Position numbers and translations under genes: made by a program | The notes under the pieces: generated by a model | Databases searched by the model: none | Told to the model about the DNA's origin: nothing | What the model saw: the letters and a program-made list of their open reading frames with translations, nothing else | DNA from: Deltaproteobacteria bacterium | GTDB taxonomy: Bacteria; Desulfobacterota; Desulfuromonadia; Geobacterales; Geobacteraceae | Reading direction: 5' to 3' | NCBI GenBank assembly: GCA_009668975.1 | Contig: SBEG01000001.1 | Span: 62,001 to 126,000 of the forward strand | Length of the DNA: 64,000 bases | In this document: positions 25,281 through 36,900 of the stretch, in pieces | Numbering within the stretch: the stretch's first letter is position 1 | Layout of the letters: each line of letters starts with the position of its first letter

Positions 25281-26885
25281 CTATATGCTTATTTTAGTCA
25301 CCCGGCGACGGCCGAGGAAATATTCAAACACCACTTTCGTGCCGACAAGGGCTGTAAACAGGTTGATGATAACCCCGAGACTCAGGGAAACCGCGAACCC
25401 CTTTACCGGTCCGGTCCCGAACTGGAAGAGCACCGCGGCGGTAATGAGCGTGGTCACGTGGGAGTCCATGATCGACAGAAATGCCTTGTCATAGCCGGCC
25501 TCGAGAGCTGCCAGCGGTGTCTTGCCGAGGCGAAGTTCTTCACGTATTCGCTCAAAAATTAGCACGTTTGCATCAACCGACATCCCGATCAGCAGCACGA
25601 TCGCGGCAATGCCCGGCAGGGTAAGGGTCGCGCCGAAGACCGCCAACGCGCCCATCAGGAATACGATATTGAGCACCATGCCGAAGTTGGCAACCAGTCC
25701 GGACAGTTTATAGTAGATCGCCATGAAACAGACCACCAGCAAGACACCGACCAAGCCGGCCATCAACCCTTTGCGGATTGAATCCTGGCCGAGTGATGGC
25801 CCCACGGTAACGTTCTGGAGAATCTTGACCGGAGCGGGCAAAGCACCGGCCCGCAGGACGATGGCCAGGTCACTGGCCTCTTTTTCGGTAAAGGACCCGC
25901 TGATCTGGGCATCGCCGCCGGAGATGCGCTCACGGATCACCGGCGCCGAGTAAATGTTATTATCAAGGACAATGGCAAAACGCTTGCCCACATTGGCCGC
26001 GGTTACCTGATCGAAAAGCTTCGCGCCGACCGAATTGAAACTGATCGCAACGTAGGGTTGATTAAATTGCGTATCGATCCGGACCTGGGCATCGGTCAGA
26101 AGGTCACCGGTAATCAGGGTTTTCTTTTTCAGGACATAGGGGATTTCCGTCACCGCTCCGGTGTCGGGATCAATCCGTTTTTCCATCAGAATCTCATCGT
26201 CCTCTGACAGAGTGCCCTGGGTTGCCGTTGCCGGATTCACTTCTTCATTAACCAGCTTGAATTCCAGGCGCGCCGTCTTGCCGATCAGTTCGATGGCCCG
26301 CTTCGGGTCCTTCACACCGGGAAGCTGAATCACGATGTTTTTGATCCCTTCCCGTTGAATTACCGGCTCAGTAACACCGAACTGATCAATCCTGTTGCGA
26401 ATCGTTTCAAGGGCCTGCTGAACGGACTTGTCTTTTACCGACTCAATCTCGGAGTCCGACATTTTCATCTGGAGATTGAGAAAGCCTCCTTCGTCAATAG
26501 GAGCAAGCAACTCAAGACGCGGATATTTTTCCTTGAGAAGGCTTTGCACGGAAGCAAGCGTCCCCTTGTCGTAGAGAACAATGGCAATCCGGTCACTGCC
26601 AAGACGGGAAACCTTTTTAAAACGCAAATTCTTTTCGTTCAAGGTGTCTTCCGCGTCAGTGGCAATGATGTCAAGTTGCCCCTCGACAGCCTTTTGCGTT
26701 TCCACTTCCATGACAAGATGAATTCCGCCCTGCAGGTCAAGTCCCAGATTTATCTTATCCTTGGGTAAAAAAGGTCCAGACCACCAGGAAGGCAGAGTGG
26801 CAAACAGGGTTGGAGCCAGATACAAAAGCGAACAAAAAAGAAAAAATACAATGAGACTGATGCGCCAGGTGAGTCCCTTGGACAT
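25281..26885 (-). CDS. secD: Protein translocase subunit SecD
   Basis: A 534-residue partner of SecF. GLDLQGGIHLVMEV follows the first helix, the large periplasmic P1 domain spans about residues 50-350, and the five C-terminal helices contain GMSVDANVLIFERIREEL. Ribosome site AAAGGAGC precedes the ATG. Order yajC-secD-secF is the standard one. Confidence 0.96.
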   Translation of the reverse strand: MSKGLTWRISLIVFFLFCSLLYLAPTLFATLPSWWSGPFLPKDKINLGLDLQGGIHLVMEVETQKAVEGQLDIIATDAEDTLNEKNLRFKKVSRLGSDRIAIVLYDKGTLASVQSLLKEKYPRLELLAPIDEGGFLNLQMKMSDSEIESVKDKSVQQALETIRNRIDQFGVTEPVIQREGIKNIVIQLPGVKDPKRAIELIGKTARLEFKLVNEEVNPATATQGTLSEDDEILMEKRIDPDTGAVTEIPYVLKKKTLITGDLLTDAQVRIDTQFNQPYVAISFNSVGAKLFDQVTAANVGKRFAIVLDNNIYSAPVIRERISGGDAQISGSFTEKEASDLAIVLRAGALPAPVKILQNVTVGPSLGQDSIRKGLMAGLVGVLLVVCFMAIYYKLSGLVANFGMVLNIVFLMGALAVFGATLTLPGIAAIVLLIGMSVDANVLIFERIREELRLGKTPLAALEAGYDKAFLSIMDSHVTTLITAAVLFQFGTGPVKGFAVSLSLGVIINLFTALVGTKVVFEYFLGRRRVTKISI

Positions 26886-26991
26886 GGCAGCGCTCCTTTC
26901 AAGAAAATGTCTCGAGATTATAGGGTATCCAGCCGGAACTACCGGAAGAATACTACACTAGGCCGGCAAATAAACCCGCAGTGGAACAAAA

Positions 26992-27297
26992 CTATTTAAC
27001 TACCGTAGCAATATAGCCCTTATTGATGCGGATATTTACCCCGGTAGCAATTTCCATTACCACGACACCATCATCAATCGCCGTCACCTTGCCGTGAATT
27101 CCGCCGGCGGTAACGACTTGATCGCCTTTTTTCAGTGTCTCAAGCAGAGCTTTGTGCTCTTTCGCCTTTTTCTGCTGGGGGCGGATGAGAAGAAAATAAA
27201 AGATCGCAAACATGAAGATGAGAGGGATAAAACTCATGAAACTGGAACCGGTAGTCCCGGCAGGTGAAGAGCCAACTGCGTAAGCCAAAGTCAACAT
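26992..27297 (-). CDS. yajC: Preprotein translocase subunit YajC
   Basis: A 101-residue protein with a single membrane helix (FIPLIFMFAIFYFLLIRPQQKK) and a cytoplasmic SH3-like tail containing LKKGDQVVTAGGIHGKV. It binds SecDF. CAGGAGGATTGT precedes the ATG. Confidence 0.95.
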   Translation of the reverse strand: MLTLAYAVGSSPAGTTGSSFMSFIPLIFMFAIFYFLLIRPQQKKAKEHKALLETLKKGDQVVTAGGIHGKVTAIDDGVVVMEIATGVNIRINKGYIATVVK

Positions 27298-27372
27298 ACA
27301 ATCCTCCTGAAAAAATTGATCGTGCCCAGGGGCACAGATTTAAGAACCACGCAAAGTGAGACAGTATATCAG

Positions 27373-28539
<1,167 letters not shown>

Positions 28540-28570
28540 TTACCCGTAAATGTTTGATTTCAATCCGCGA

Positions 28571-29602
28571 TCAACGGATAAACATTGCATCTCCGTAGCT
28601 GAAAAAGCGAAACTTCTTCCGGATTGCCTCGGCATAGGCACGGAAAAGAAACTCTTTTCCGGCAAAAGCCGAGACCAGCAGGAGAAGCGTCGAGCATGGC
28701 AGATGAAAATTGGTGATCAGCGCATCAATGACCTTGAAGCGGTAGTCGGAATGAATAAAAATATCCGCTTCGCCATCTCCCGTACGCACAGCGCCGGCAG
28801 TATCTGCCGCATGCTCCAGCGCCCGGGTGGTCGTTGTTCCAAGGGCGATTACCCTTCCCTGGCCTGCCTTGCGGGCAGCAATTGCCGCGGACGTTTCCGG
28901 TGGGATGGTATAGAACTCCCGGTGCATCCGGTGCTCGCTTACCTCTTCGACCCTCACCGGAAGGAAAGTTCCCAGACCGACATGGAGGGTAAGATGGGCG
29001 ATATCAACGCCCCGTGACTGCACCTCTTGCAGGAGCTGCTCGGTAAAATGCAGTCCGGCGGTCGGTGCGGCAACCGCTCCGCTGTTTCGGGCAAAGACCG
29101 TCTGGTAACGGGACGTGTCTTCCACCTCGGCCGCTCGCCGGATATAGGGCGGAAGAGGCATCCGGCCCTGCTCCTCAAGCCACTGATTGAAACCTTCCTG
29201 CGGACAAAAGCCGACCAGCCAGGTTTCGTCGTCGCTTCTCTCCAGAACTTGAGCTTTCATTCCGGCGGGTAGTATCAGAAAGGAGCCGGGCCGGGGCTTC
29301 TTCGACGACCTGAGAAGACAGGACCAGACTTCAGCATCACCGCCCATCCTTCGGACAAGAAAGACCTCGACACGGCCACCGCTTTCTTTTTCCCCGAAGA
29401 GCCGCGCCGGCAGGACTCTGGTATCATTCAGGACCAGGAGGTCCCCGGGGTTGAACTGTTCGGCGATGCGGGAAAAGACGCTCTCATCGATTCTCCCTGT
29501 CTCCCGGTCAAGAATCATGAGACGGGAGGCGTCCCTGCGGTCCGCCGGAGCCTGGGCAATCAACTCCTGCGGCAATTCATAATCATAATCACGAAAAAAC
29601 AT
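28571..29602 (-). CDS. queA: S-adenosylmethionine:tRNA ribosyltransferase-isomerase
   Basis: A 343-residue enzyme that transfers and isomerises ribose from SAM to preQ1 in tRNA, giving epoxyqueuosine. N-terminal [25 protein letters not shown], the central [23 protein letters not shown] and C-terminal [17 protein letters not shown] are diagnostic. It lies immediately upstream of tgt paralogue 2, five bases after the spoIID-like stop. Confidence 0.96.
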   Translation of the reverse strand: MFFRDYDYELPQELIAQAPADRRDASRLMILDRETGRIDESVFSRIAEQFNPGDLLVLNDTRVLPARLFGEKESGGRVEVFLVRRMGGDAEVWSCLLRSSKKPRPGSFLILPAGMKAQVLERSDDETWLVGFCPQEGFNQWLEEQGRMPLPPYIRRAAEVEDTSRYQTVFARNSGAVAAPTAGLHFTEQLLQEVQSRGVDIAHLTLHVGLGTFLPVRVEEVSEHRMHREFYTIPPETSAAIAARKAGQGRVIALGTTTTRALEHAADTAGAVRTGDGEADIFIHSDYRFKVIDALITNFHLPCSTLLLLVSAFAGKEFLFRAYAEAIRKKFRFFSYGDAMFIR

Positions 29603-29607
29603 ATAAC

Positions 29608-30726
29608 CTATTCACTGTAATGACTGACTACCCGTGTTCCGGGATAATAGTACGAGAGTATTTCCCGGTAGCTGAAGCCCTCTTCGGCGCGCTGTTTCGC
29701 TCCCCACTGGCAGAGTCCGACCCCATGCCCGTAACCGGTCCCGGCAAAAACAAAGTCGCCTTCTACCAGCTTCACCTCGAAATCCGTGCTCCGGATAACG
29801 CTATAACCCATAATTTTCCGGAAGGCTACTGCCGGGATGGCAACATTTCCCTTTGCTGAAACAAATTCAAGTTTCGAAATCCGGCCGCTCGGATAGCGTG
29901 ACAGCACCTGAATTCTTTCCAGACCAGTTACATTGTAACCGGCGGCTCGAAGCTGAGTCTCGATCTTTTTTGGCGATAGAGCCAGTTCCCAGAGAACTGA
30001 AGGCGATTGCATGCAATAGGTGCAATCGACTCCCCGCAGGTAGGGCAAGGTAACTGACCAGACGTTATGAGACGCCTCGGTATGTCCACCACAGTTTGAA
30101 TGGAAAAAAGCCTGAATAATTTTATCGTTGTAATGGACAACCTCACCACGGGTCTCTAAAACGGCGCGGGCGGCCCTGCTGTCTTCAATGTCAGATCCGC
30201 CGTAGACCTGATCGTATACCGTAGATTCCAATTGGTAGAGCAGATTTTTTCTGGACTGCTTCTGAAAGATCGCAAAAGTCCGGGCAACAACCGCCTGGGC
30301 CTTTACCGCTTCAATCGGCCACTGGGAAGATATTTCGCAGTTTATGAGGCCAACCAAATAATCTTCCAGGAGCATTTCATCAACCACCAGCAACCCCTTC
30401 TCAGAGGGATACACTTCCAGGTGACCGCGATAGCCCTTGCCGTCTATCTGCACAAAACCGGGGGACGAAACCTTGATGGAGCGGAGGAGCATTCCCCCTG
30501 CGGAAATGCTGTTCCCCTCTTTTTTGACAACCAGGGGGTATGACAGAGAAAGGTTATTGCCGTAAGAATCGACAGCCACCAACCCTACCCCGTTGATGCG
30601 TATGGTCTCTTTTCCCCTCTGAATCGCAACCCGGATCGTCTCGGAGTCACCGTTTGCAGCAGAGAGTACTGAGGGCAAAAAAAGCATCCCGATGACCAGA
30701 CTCCAGAATATCTTCAACGTGTGCAT
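29608..30726 (-). CDS. SpoIID/LytB domain protein, secreted
   Basis: A 372-residue protein with a signal peptide (about residues 1-24) and a SpoIID domain. Conserved parts: [52 protein letters not shown] and [18 protein letters not shown]. In sporulating bacteria SpoIID is a lytic transglycosylase that cuts denuded glycan strands; Gram-negative relatives probably act on peptidoglycan in the periplasm. ATG 30726 gives a normal signal peptide; an upstream start at 30798 would bury it. First gene of the run to secF. Confidence 0.88.
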   Translation of the reverse strand: MHTLKIFWSLVIGMLFLPSVLSAANGDSETIRVAIQRGKETIRINGVGLVAVDSYGNNLSLSYPLVVKKEGNSISAGGMLLRSIKVSSPGFVQIDGKGYRGHLEVYPSEKGLLVVDEMLLEDYLVGLINCEISSQWPIEAVKAQAVVARTFAIFQKQSRKNLLYQLESTVYDQVYGGSDIEDSRAARAVLETRGEVVHYNDKIIQAFFHSNCGGHTEASHNVWSVTLPYLRGVDCTYCMQSPSVLWELALSPKKIETQLRAAGYNVTGLERIQVLSRYPSGRISKLEFVSAKGNVAIPAVAFRKIMGYSVIRSTDFEVKLVEGDFVFAGTGYGHGVGLCQWGAKQRAEEGFSYREILSYYYPGTRVVSHYSE

Positions 30727-31124
30727 CGTCGACTTCGCAACCTTTCGATAAAAACAAAAATATTGAATGAAGTCAACGATTTTGTCGGTTGGATTCATTG
30801 TCTAGCCGAAACCTTGCCGTACGAATCATCCAGCAAAAAACCGTCAACATTCTCAACCTGTTTGGACCGGTATCATAGGGAGAGGTCCTCACCTTGTCAA
30901 GCATTCAGATGCAATGTTCGTATTCAGTCGGCGGCGAGTACCGTTCAGGTCATGGTACGGAACAATACACGATGTCTCGTCATTTCAGGCTGCAACGGCG
31001 AAAGTTTTCCGAGACGTTGTCACCCGTTTGCACAGCTCCCGGCAAACCGTTTGCCCGATCTCATTTTTCGTGATATTTTGGTCCACGTTACTTTCATCAC
31101 CTACCCACATTCAGGAGTTTCCTC
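30727..31124. other. Divergent intergenic region between spoIID-like and oppD genes
   Basis: About 400 bases without a gene. It should hold two divergent promoters. I see no convincing hexamer pair, only a weak hairpin GTACC/GGTAC near 30945-30960. Confidence 0.5.
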
Positions 31125-32087
31125 GTGACCAAGCTGCTCCAGGTGAACGGACTCTCAACACACTTCAGCCTGCCCCTCGGGACATTGAAAGTGGTAGACG
31201 ATATTAACCTGACCGTTATTGAAGGGCAAACACTGGCAATTGTCGGAGAATCCGGATGTGGCAAAAGCATGACCGCGTTGTCAATCATGCGGCTTGTTCC
31301 CTCACCCGGCAGCATTGTGGCCGGTGAAATACTCTTTGAAGGCCAGGATCTGCGTTACGCCACCGACAGCGAAATGCAGCACGTCCGGGGCAATAGAATA
31401 TCAATGATCTTTCAGGAACCGATGACCTCGCTGAATCCGGTATTCCGGATCGGCGATCAAATCTCGGAGGGAATTTTACTCCACCGAAAGCTTGCTAGAC
31501 GCGAGGCTAAAGAAATTTCAATCGAAATGCTCAATAAAGTCGGCATTCCTTCGGCTTCTTCGCGCTACAACGATTATCCCCACCAATTAAGCGGTGGTAT
31601 GCGCCAGCGTGTCATGATTGCCATGGCACTCTCCTGTGAACCTCGCCTGCTGATTGCCGACGAGCCAACAACTGCGCTTGACGTGACGATTCAGGCCCAG
31701 ATACTCGAACTGATTGACGAGCTGAAACGGGAATTCGGCATGGGATTGCTGCTTATCACCCACGATCTGGGGATTGTTGCCGAACGAGCCCATCGGACTG
31801 CAATCATGTATGCCGGCAAGATTGTTGAATCCGGGCCTACGGACCAGGTACTCCGTAATCCACGGCATCCTTACACTGAAGGTCTGCTGTCCTCACTGCC
31901 CCAACAAGCGAAACCAGGACAGCCCCTGTCAACGATTCCCGGCCAAGTACCGAATCTGCTCCTGGAACTTCCGGGATGCGGCTTCTGCGAACGTTGTCCC
32001 CGAAAAGAGTGGAAATGCCCAATCGAGGCTCCGCCTTACCGGGAAATAACTTCCGGACACTTTGTCCGCTGCTGGAAACAGCTATGA
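31125..32087 (+). CDS. Oligopeptide/dipeptide ABC transporter ATPase (OppD/DppD type)
   Basis: A 320-residue ATPase. Walker [14 protein letters not shown]-loop [12 protein letters not shown], signature [15 protein letters not shown], Walker [16 protein letters not shown]-loop ITHDLGIV. The C-terminal peptide-transporter extension holds [17 protein letters not shown], a cysteine cluster that binds an iron-sulfur centre in relatives. GTG start at 31125 behind AGGAG. Its stop overlaps the next ATG (ATGA). No permease or binding protein gene is next to the pair. Confidence 0.93.
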   Translation: MTKLLQVNGLSTHFSLPLGTLKVVDDINLTVIEGQTLAIVGESGCGKSMTALSIMRLVPSPGSIVAGEILFEGQDLRYATDSEMQHVRGNRISMIFQEPMTSLNPVFRIGDQISEGILLHRKLARREAKEISIEMLNKVGIPSASSRYNDYPHQLSGGMRQRVMIAMALSCEPRLLIADEPTTALDVTIQAQILELIDELKREFGMGLLLITHDLGIVAERAHRTAIMYAGKIVESGPTDQVLRNPRHPYTEGLLSSLPQQAKPGQPLSTIPGQVPNLLLELPGCGFCERCPRKEWKCPIEAPPYREITSGHFVRCWKQL

Positions 32088-33064
32088 CTCAACCATTACT
32101 GGAAGCAAAAAATCTCCGCAAATATTTCTCTGTAAAATCGACACCTTTTGCCAAATCACTCCCTTTGAAAGCGGTTGACGGGATATCTTTTCAACTGAAT
32201 GAAGGAGAAACACTCGGCCTTGCCGGCGAGTCAGGGAGTGGCAAGTCGACCCTGGGAAAACTGCTGCTGCGGCTTCTTACACCTGACGAAGGCGAAGTTC
32301 TTTTCCGGAACAGATGCCTGGAGAGTTTTTCCGCCAAGGAACTCCTTTCTTTCAGAAAAGAAACCCAGATGATTTTTCAGGATCCGTATTCTTCTTTGAA
32401 CCCGCGCATGCAGGTTGGTGACATTATCGGGGAACCGCTGAAAATACATGAAATCAGCGATTCGGTCGGATACCGGGAACAGGTAGCTGCTCTCATGAAA
32501 AAGGTGGGGCTTGCAGAAGAGTATTTTTCCCGCTATCCTCACGAATTTTCCGGGGGGCAAAGACAACGGATAGGCATAGCCCGAGCATTGGCGGTTTCTC
32601 CCCGGCTCATTGTCGCGGACGAACCGGTCTCGGCACTCGATGTATCCATCCAGGCGCAAATCATCAACCTGCTCCAGGAACTCAAACACGAATTCAAACT
32701 GTCATACCTGATTATCGCCCACGATCTTTCCGTATTGCATCATATGAGCGACCGCATTGCCGTCATGTACCTCGGCTCAATCGTGGAAATTGGTCACACG
32801 GAGCAAGTGTTCTCCCGCTATCTGCACCCGTATACCGAAGCCCTGCTTTCAGCAGTGCCACATCTGGAAGTCCAAAAGCGTGTAACAAGAATAATCCTGA
32901 AAGGTGACATACCTTCCCCCCTTGCGCCGCCGACCGGGTGTCCCTTTCACCCCCGATGTCCGTATGCCCGTCCGGAAGTCTGCGCGGTGCTTCCGCCCCC
33001 CCTTGAGGAGAAAAGGCCCGGTCACCTTGCCGCGTGTCATTTCAGCCTGAATCAAACCAATTAA
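32084..33064 (+). CDS. Oligopeptide/dipeptide ABC transporter ATPase (OppF/DppF type)
   Basis: A 326-residue second ATPase of the pair. Walker A GESGSGKSTLGK, Q-loop IFQDPYSSLNPRM, signature FSGGQRQRIGIARAL, Walker B LIVADEPVSALDVS, and the C-terminal CPFHPRCPYARPEVC extension. The ATG at 32084 overlaps the oppD stop; longer upstream starts lie inside oppD. With its partner it would power uptake of peptides or, in some relatives, nickel or other small ligands; without neighbours the substrate is unknown. Confidence 0.93.
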   Translation: MTQPLLEAKNLRKYFSVKSTPFAKSLPLKAVDGISFQLNEGETLGLAGESGSGKSTLGKLLLRLLTPDEGEVLFRNRCLESFSAKELLSFRKETQMIFQDPYSSLNPRMQVGDIIGEPLKIHEISDSVGYREQVAALMKKVGLAEEYFSRYPHEFSGGQRQRIGIARALAVSPRLIVADEPVSALDVSIQAQIINLLQELKHEFKLSYLIIAHDLSVLHHMSDRIAVMYLGSIVEIGHTEQVFSRYLHPYTEALLSAVPHLEVQKRVTRIILKGDIPSPLAPPTGCPFHPRCPYARPEVCAVLPPPLEEKRPGHLAACHFSLNQTN

Positions 33065-33222
33065 ATACCATCCGAAAACTCCAAAACAGGGCAATTCCCC
33101 GATTGTTTTCAATGCTCAATTTCCGCGCAAGTACTTAATCAGCAACACCTTATTCACATAATTACAGGAATGTTACACAAATGAAATACCCACATAATAT
33201 TGTGGTAAATATTTTCAAAAAC

Positions 33223-33310
33223 TGATAAATTGTCAAAATTCTGGCTCAAGGGATTACTGGACAACCGAGCAACCTCTGAAATACTCATAACGTATTGATA
33301 AATTGACAAA
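33223..33310 (+). repeat. Two 15-base direct repeats before the ArsR-type gene
   Basis: TGATAAATTGTCAAA (33223-33237) and TGATAAATTGACAAA (33296-33310) differ at one base and lie 73 bases apart. The second overlaps the -35 element of the promoter, so a regulator bound there would block it. The rest of 33065-33367 is AT-rich without a gene. Confidence 0.55.
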
Positions 33311-33331
33311 CAGCCCAAGCAAGAATATATA
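33303..33331 (+). promoter_or_regulatory. Promoter of the ArsR-type regulator
   Basis: TTGACA (33303-33308), 17 bases, TATATA (33326-33331). It is followed by a very AT-rich stretch to the gene start 37 bases on. Confidence 0.75.
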
Positions 33332-33367
33332 TAAATATATTAATTTATTTGAAACACGGAGCCAGGC

Positions 33368-33646
33368 ATGGAATTTAACAAGAATAGAAGTTTCGACAAC
33401 GAAGCAGAAGTCTGCAAAGTACTCGGTCATCCGGTACGCTTAAAGATAGTTGCCGGACTCTGCTCCCAGGAATGTAATGTAAAACGTATTTGGGAGTGCC
33501 TTGGACTTCCCCAAGCGACAGTTTCCCAACATCTTGCACTCCTCAAGAACAAGGGAATTATCGAAGGTAAGCGTGAAGGTGTAGAAGTACACTACAGCGT
33601 AATTCACCCTCTTGCCAAACAAATTGTCTATCTCATGACCCAATAG
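33368..33646 (+). CDS. ArsR/SmtB-family transcriptional regulator
   Basis: A 92-residue winged-helix repressor: LGHPVRLKIVAGL, recognition helix LPQATVSQHLALLKNKGII and wing GKREGVEVHY. The usual ELCVCDL metal motif is replaced by SQECNVKRIWECL; C31, C36 and C43 (by my count) could still bind metal or sense redox state. A GGAG lies before the ATG. No obvious target gene follows downstream; autoregulation through the direct repeats is possible. Confidence 0.85.
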   Translation: MEFNKNRSFDNEAEVCKVLGHPVRLKIVAGLCSQECNVKRIWECLGLPQATVSQHLALLKNKGIIEGKREGVEVHYSVIHPLAKQIVYLMTQ

Positions 33647-33818
33647 ATCGCACCATCTTAAATTTTCAGACCTGCACTTTGCCACGCATTTCAGACGTAT
33701 ACTCTGCGAACAGATCCAGATTACGTCCATACAAACCGCTTTTACCCGCCTTTCTGCTCTGCCTGTCAGCAACACAAACCGGCGCCCCCACGAGGTAGAG
33801 CCACAACAAATCGAACTG

Positions 33819-33950
33819 ATGAAACACGCTACCAAACAAGGGAGGTACAACTATTGTTGTCCCCCTTGTCTCAAGTGTATCAACAAAAAGTACCAGGACG
33901 GATCCCGTGTAAAAGTCCGCAAAATAAAATCTAGCCCTCCGCGACAGTAA
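33819..33950 (+). CDS. Possible 43-residue cysteine-rich protein
   Basis: An open frame from ATG 33819 encodes 43 residues with RYNYCCPPCLKCINKKYQDG and a basic tail. The CCxxCxxC arrangement suggests metal binding. It lacks a ribosome site, overlaps the 3' end of the convergent coiled-coil gene by 20 bases, and its middle coincides with a hairpin (ACAAGGG at 33836-33842, CCCTTGT at 33863-33869). The protein reading may be accidental; the hairpin alone may be the functional element. Confidence 0.25.
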   Translation: MKHATKQGRYNYCCPPCLKCINKKYQDGSRVKVRKIKSSPPRQ

Positions 33951-36900
33951 GTCTTTTCAGCACCGGGATTTTTTCCAATTTGGTAATTCTGCTCTTCGTG
34001 TTGTCACCTAGATCCATGGGGTCCATCATGAATCCGACAATTTCGATAAAATCAAAACCATCACTCATAATTGCGGCATGCTCTTCCTCATTTTCCGGCT
34101 GTTTTTCAGGGACATAGACCATAGCCTCTTTTGAGTCCACGAGATAAAACGCTATATACACCCGCGGCATCCCATCCTCCCGCAGAGAAAAAACATACGC
34201 ATCACAAGTCACGGTAGTATTGTCATCCCTGGCAACACGCGTCCTGTTCAGAGATTTATAAATTTCCATCACATCTTCCGGACGGCGGTAATCAACGCTA
34301 GCTTTCGACTTAACCAGTGAAAAGGTGACTGGCACGATTGAAGACTTCCTGCCATGCTTCGGTTGAATACCAAACTCAAAAGCCCCTTCCTGCTGGAGAA
34401 AGGCAAAGGGGTCCGTCTCGTCACTCACGGGTAAAACCGCTGCTGTTTCAGTAGTCTCGAAACTGTCATCAAGAGTCATCACGTAGTTCTTCCCGGAAGA
34501 GGACTGTACCGGCGGGGAAACAGGCACAGCCTTTTTCGTCGCAGGCACTGTCGAAGTCACGGAAAACTTATCTGGCAACTCGACACTTTCAGCAAGAATC
34601 TCTTCATGAACCTTGGTGTGCTGCACCATGCGCTCTTCCAATTCTGCTTTCTCATCAACCAGTTTCCGGGCTGTGGTTTTTGCGCTGGCAATACTTTCTT
34701 CGAGAATTTTCTCAGCGGTTGCTTTCTCTTCAGAAAGTCGCTCCACCTCTTCAGCGATGTCCTTCAAGACTTTATTTGCCGCTTTCTCTGCAGCTGCTTT
34801 TTCCGTGGCCAACCTCTCAGCTTCAACGTGCAATGCTTCCATCTCACGAGCAAGACTTTTTTCGATGGCACGCTTTTCCGCAGCAAGGCTCGTGACCTTC
34901 GCCCGGAGCATTGCCACCTCCCCGGTCGTAGTATTTTCAAGTGCGGATTTTTCCGATTGCAACTGATCGGCCTCCTTTTGCAAAGAAGCCAGCCAGGTTT
35001 CAAGATCCGGATCTGCGCTAGATTCCCCAGTCAGCTTCTCATCATCGGATAGAGTAGCAATAAGTGATACTAGTGTCTTTCGAACCTCTCGAGTTTTTTC
35101 TGCGGCCTGCTTCTCCGCCTGAAGCAGATCATCAGCAAACTGCAGCATGCGTGCCTTCAGAGAAGTCATTTGAGCGGCAGCCTCGCTTGCCCGCAAGTTC
35201 CCTTCAATTTCCAACTTCTCGATTTCAGAAGTAACACTAGCTATCGCTACTTTCGCTGCGTCGTTTTTCTTTCTGAGTTCACTTTTGACCGTTACAAGTC
35301 GAGCCTTGGCCGCCGCAAGTTCTTCCGCAGCAGCAGCTTCATCGGTACGCAGCTTACTGGTCAACTGCTCTTCCTGCGCTGCGAGTGAGGCAATTTCTTC
35401 CGCGGTAATTACTTCAAGGGAAATACTATCTGCAGTAAGCATTTCTATTTTTTCTTTGAGTTCGGCAATTGTATTTTCATTGGCACTCTGCTCTGATTCT
35501 GCAGTCTTTTTAAGGAGGGAGATTTCCTCCTCACGCGAAGAAATTTCGGCGGCGGCTGCCTCTTCTACCTCAGCTTTCCTGGCAAGAAGTTGCTCCGCAT
35601 CCAAACGGAGACTTTTCAACAGTTCATCATGGGAAAGTTGTGCAGCAGCAATCTCATCATTCAAAAGTGAAATTCGTTCCTGCAAGGCAGTCCGCTTCTC
35701 GGCAGACTCGCGCAGCAGTGATTCTTTCTCCGTGGCAAGTCGCTCAAGCTCTGCATTCAATTCAGCACAGGTATCCGCACAGGAGTTTTGAACAGCCTTT
35801 TTCTCATCCTCTGCCTGAACTATCTGAGCTCGAAGTTTTGAAAGTTCCTGTTCAGAAGTTTGATCTGTATCGAATTTTTCCTGCAGCAGCTTTTGCTGCT
35901 CGGCAGCAAGGTTCTCACGCTCTACGTCCGCAGTTTTCCGGGTACTGGCGATAGTCGACCTAAGCCGCTCAATTTCTTCCTGGAGAGATACGAGCTCTTT
36001 TTCAAGTTCCACTGACAGCCGCTGTTTTTCCCGCGTCGTCTCCTCCAGCTCAGCCTGCAAAACCGGCAACTCCTCTCTGCGCCGCACTTTTATTGATTGT
36101 ATTTCCTCTTCCAAGACCGCACGCTGGACCTGAAGCCCGGACAACTCCTTCTGAAGATCATTATCCATTGCTGATTTTTCAGCTCTGCGTCGTTCAAGTT
36201 CGTCCTTTAAAGCTGTCAACTCCTGATCCGTGTCACCCAGACACTTCAACCCGTCCAGTTCTGTTTTGAGCACGGCGATTTCGCGCGCACGCTCCTTTTC
36301 CGCGCTCGTCTTTGCGGCATTCAGCTGCTCCAACTCAACGTGAAGGGCCTGCTTCTCAGCAGCGGCAGCAGCAGCGTACTCTGCCTGCTCTGCCTTTAAC
36401 GAATCAATCTCCGCTTTTGCGTCAGCTATTTTTCCAGAAGCATCCTGTTCGGCAGCCTTCTTTACCTGAGACAATTTTTCTATTTCCGCTGCGAGTGCAG
36501 ACAGCTTGTCTTCCGCGAATTTTTCCTGAGACGCCACTTGTTCAGATAGTCGCTGAGATTCTTTCTCCAACTTTGATATTTCTTTTTCCGCTTGAACTTC
36601 GGCAGCAGTTTTCCGACGCCCCAGATCTGCCAACCCGGACTGTAAAGCGGCAATCTCCGTTTTGCTTTTGTCCTCAAACGCAGCCAGCTCTTTTTCAAGT
36701 CTTTTGTTGTCTGAGCGAAGAAGAGCCAAGGCTTGAGCTGCTTCTTTCTCCGCTCGCTCTTTCTCTGCAACCAGTTGTTCCTTGCGTTCCAGCTCTTCAA
36801 GTAAGGCCTTATCCTGAGACGGCGGAGATTTAAGAACTGCCAATTCCTTCGCCCCCTCCTTTGCAGGAGAGGTCTCGTTCACCACTCTTGCAGCCTTCTT

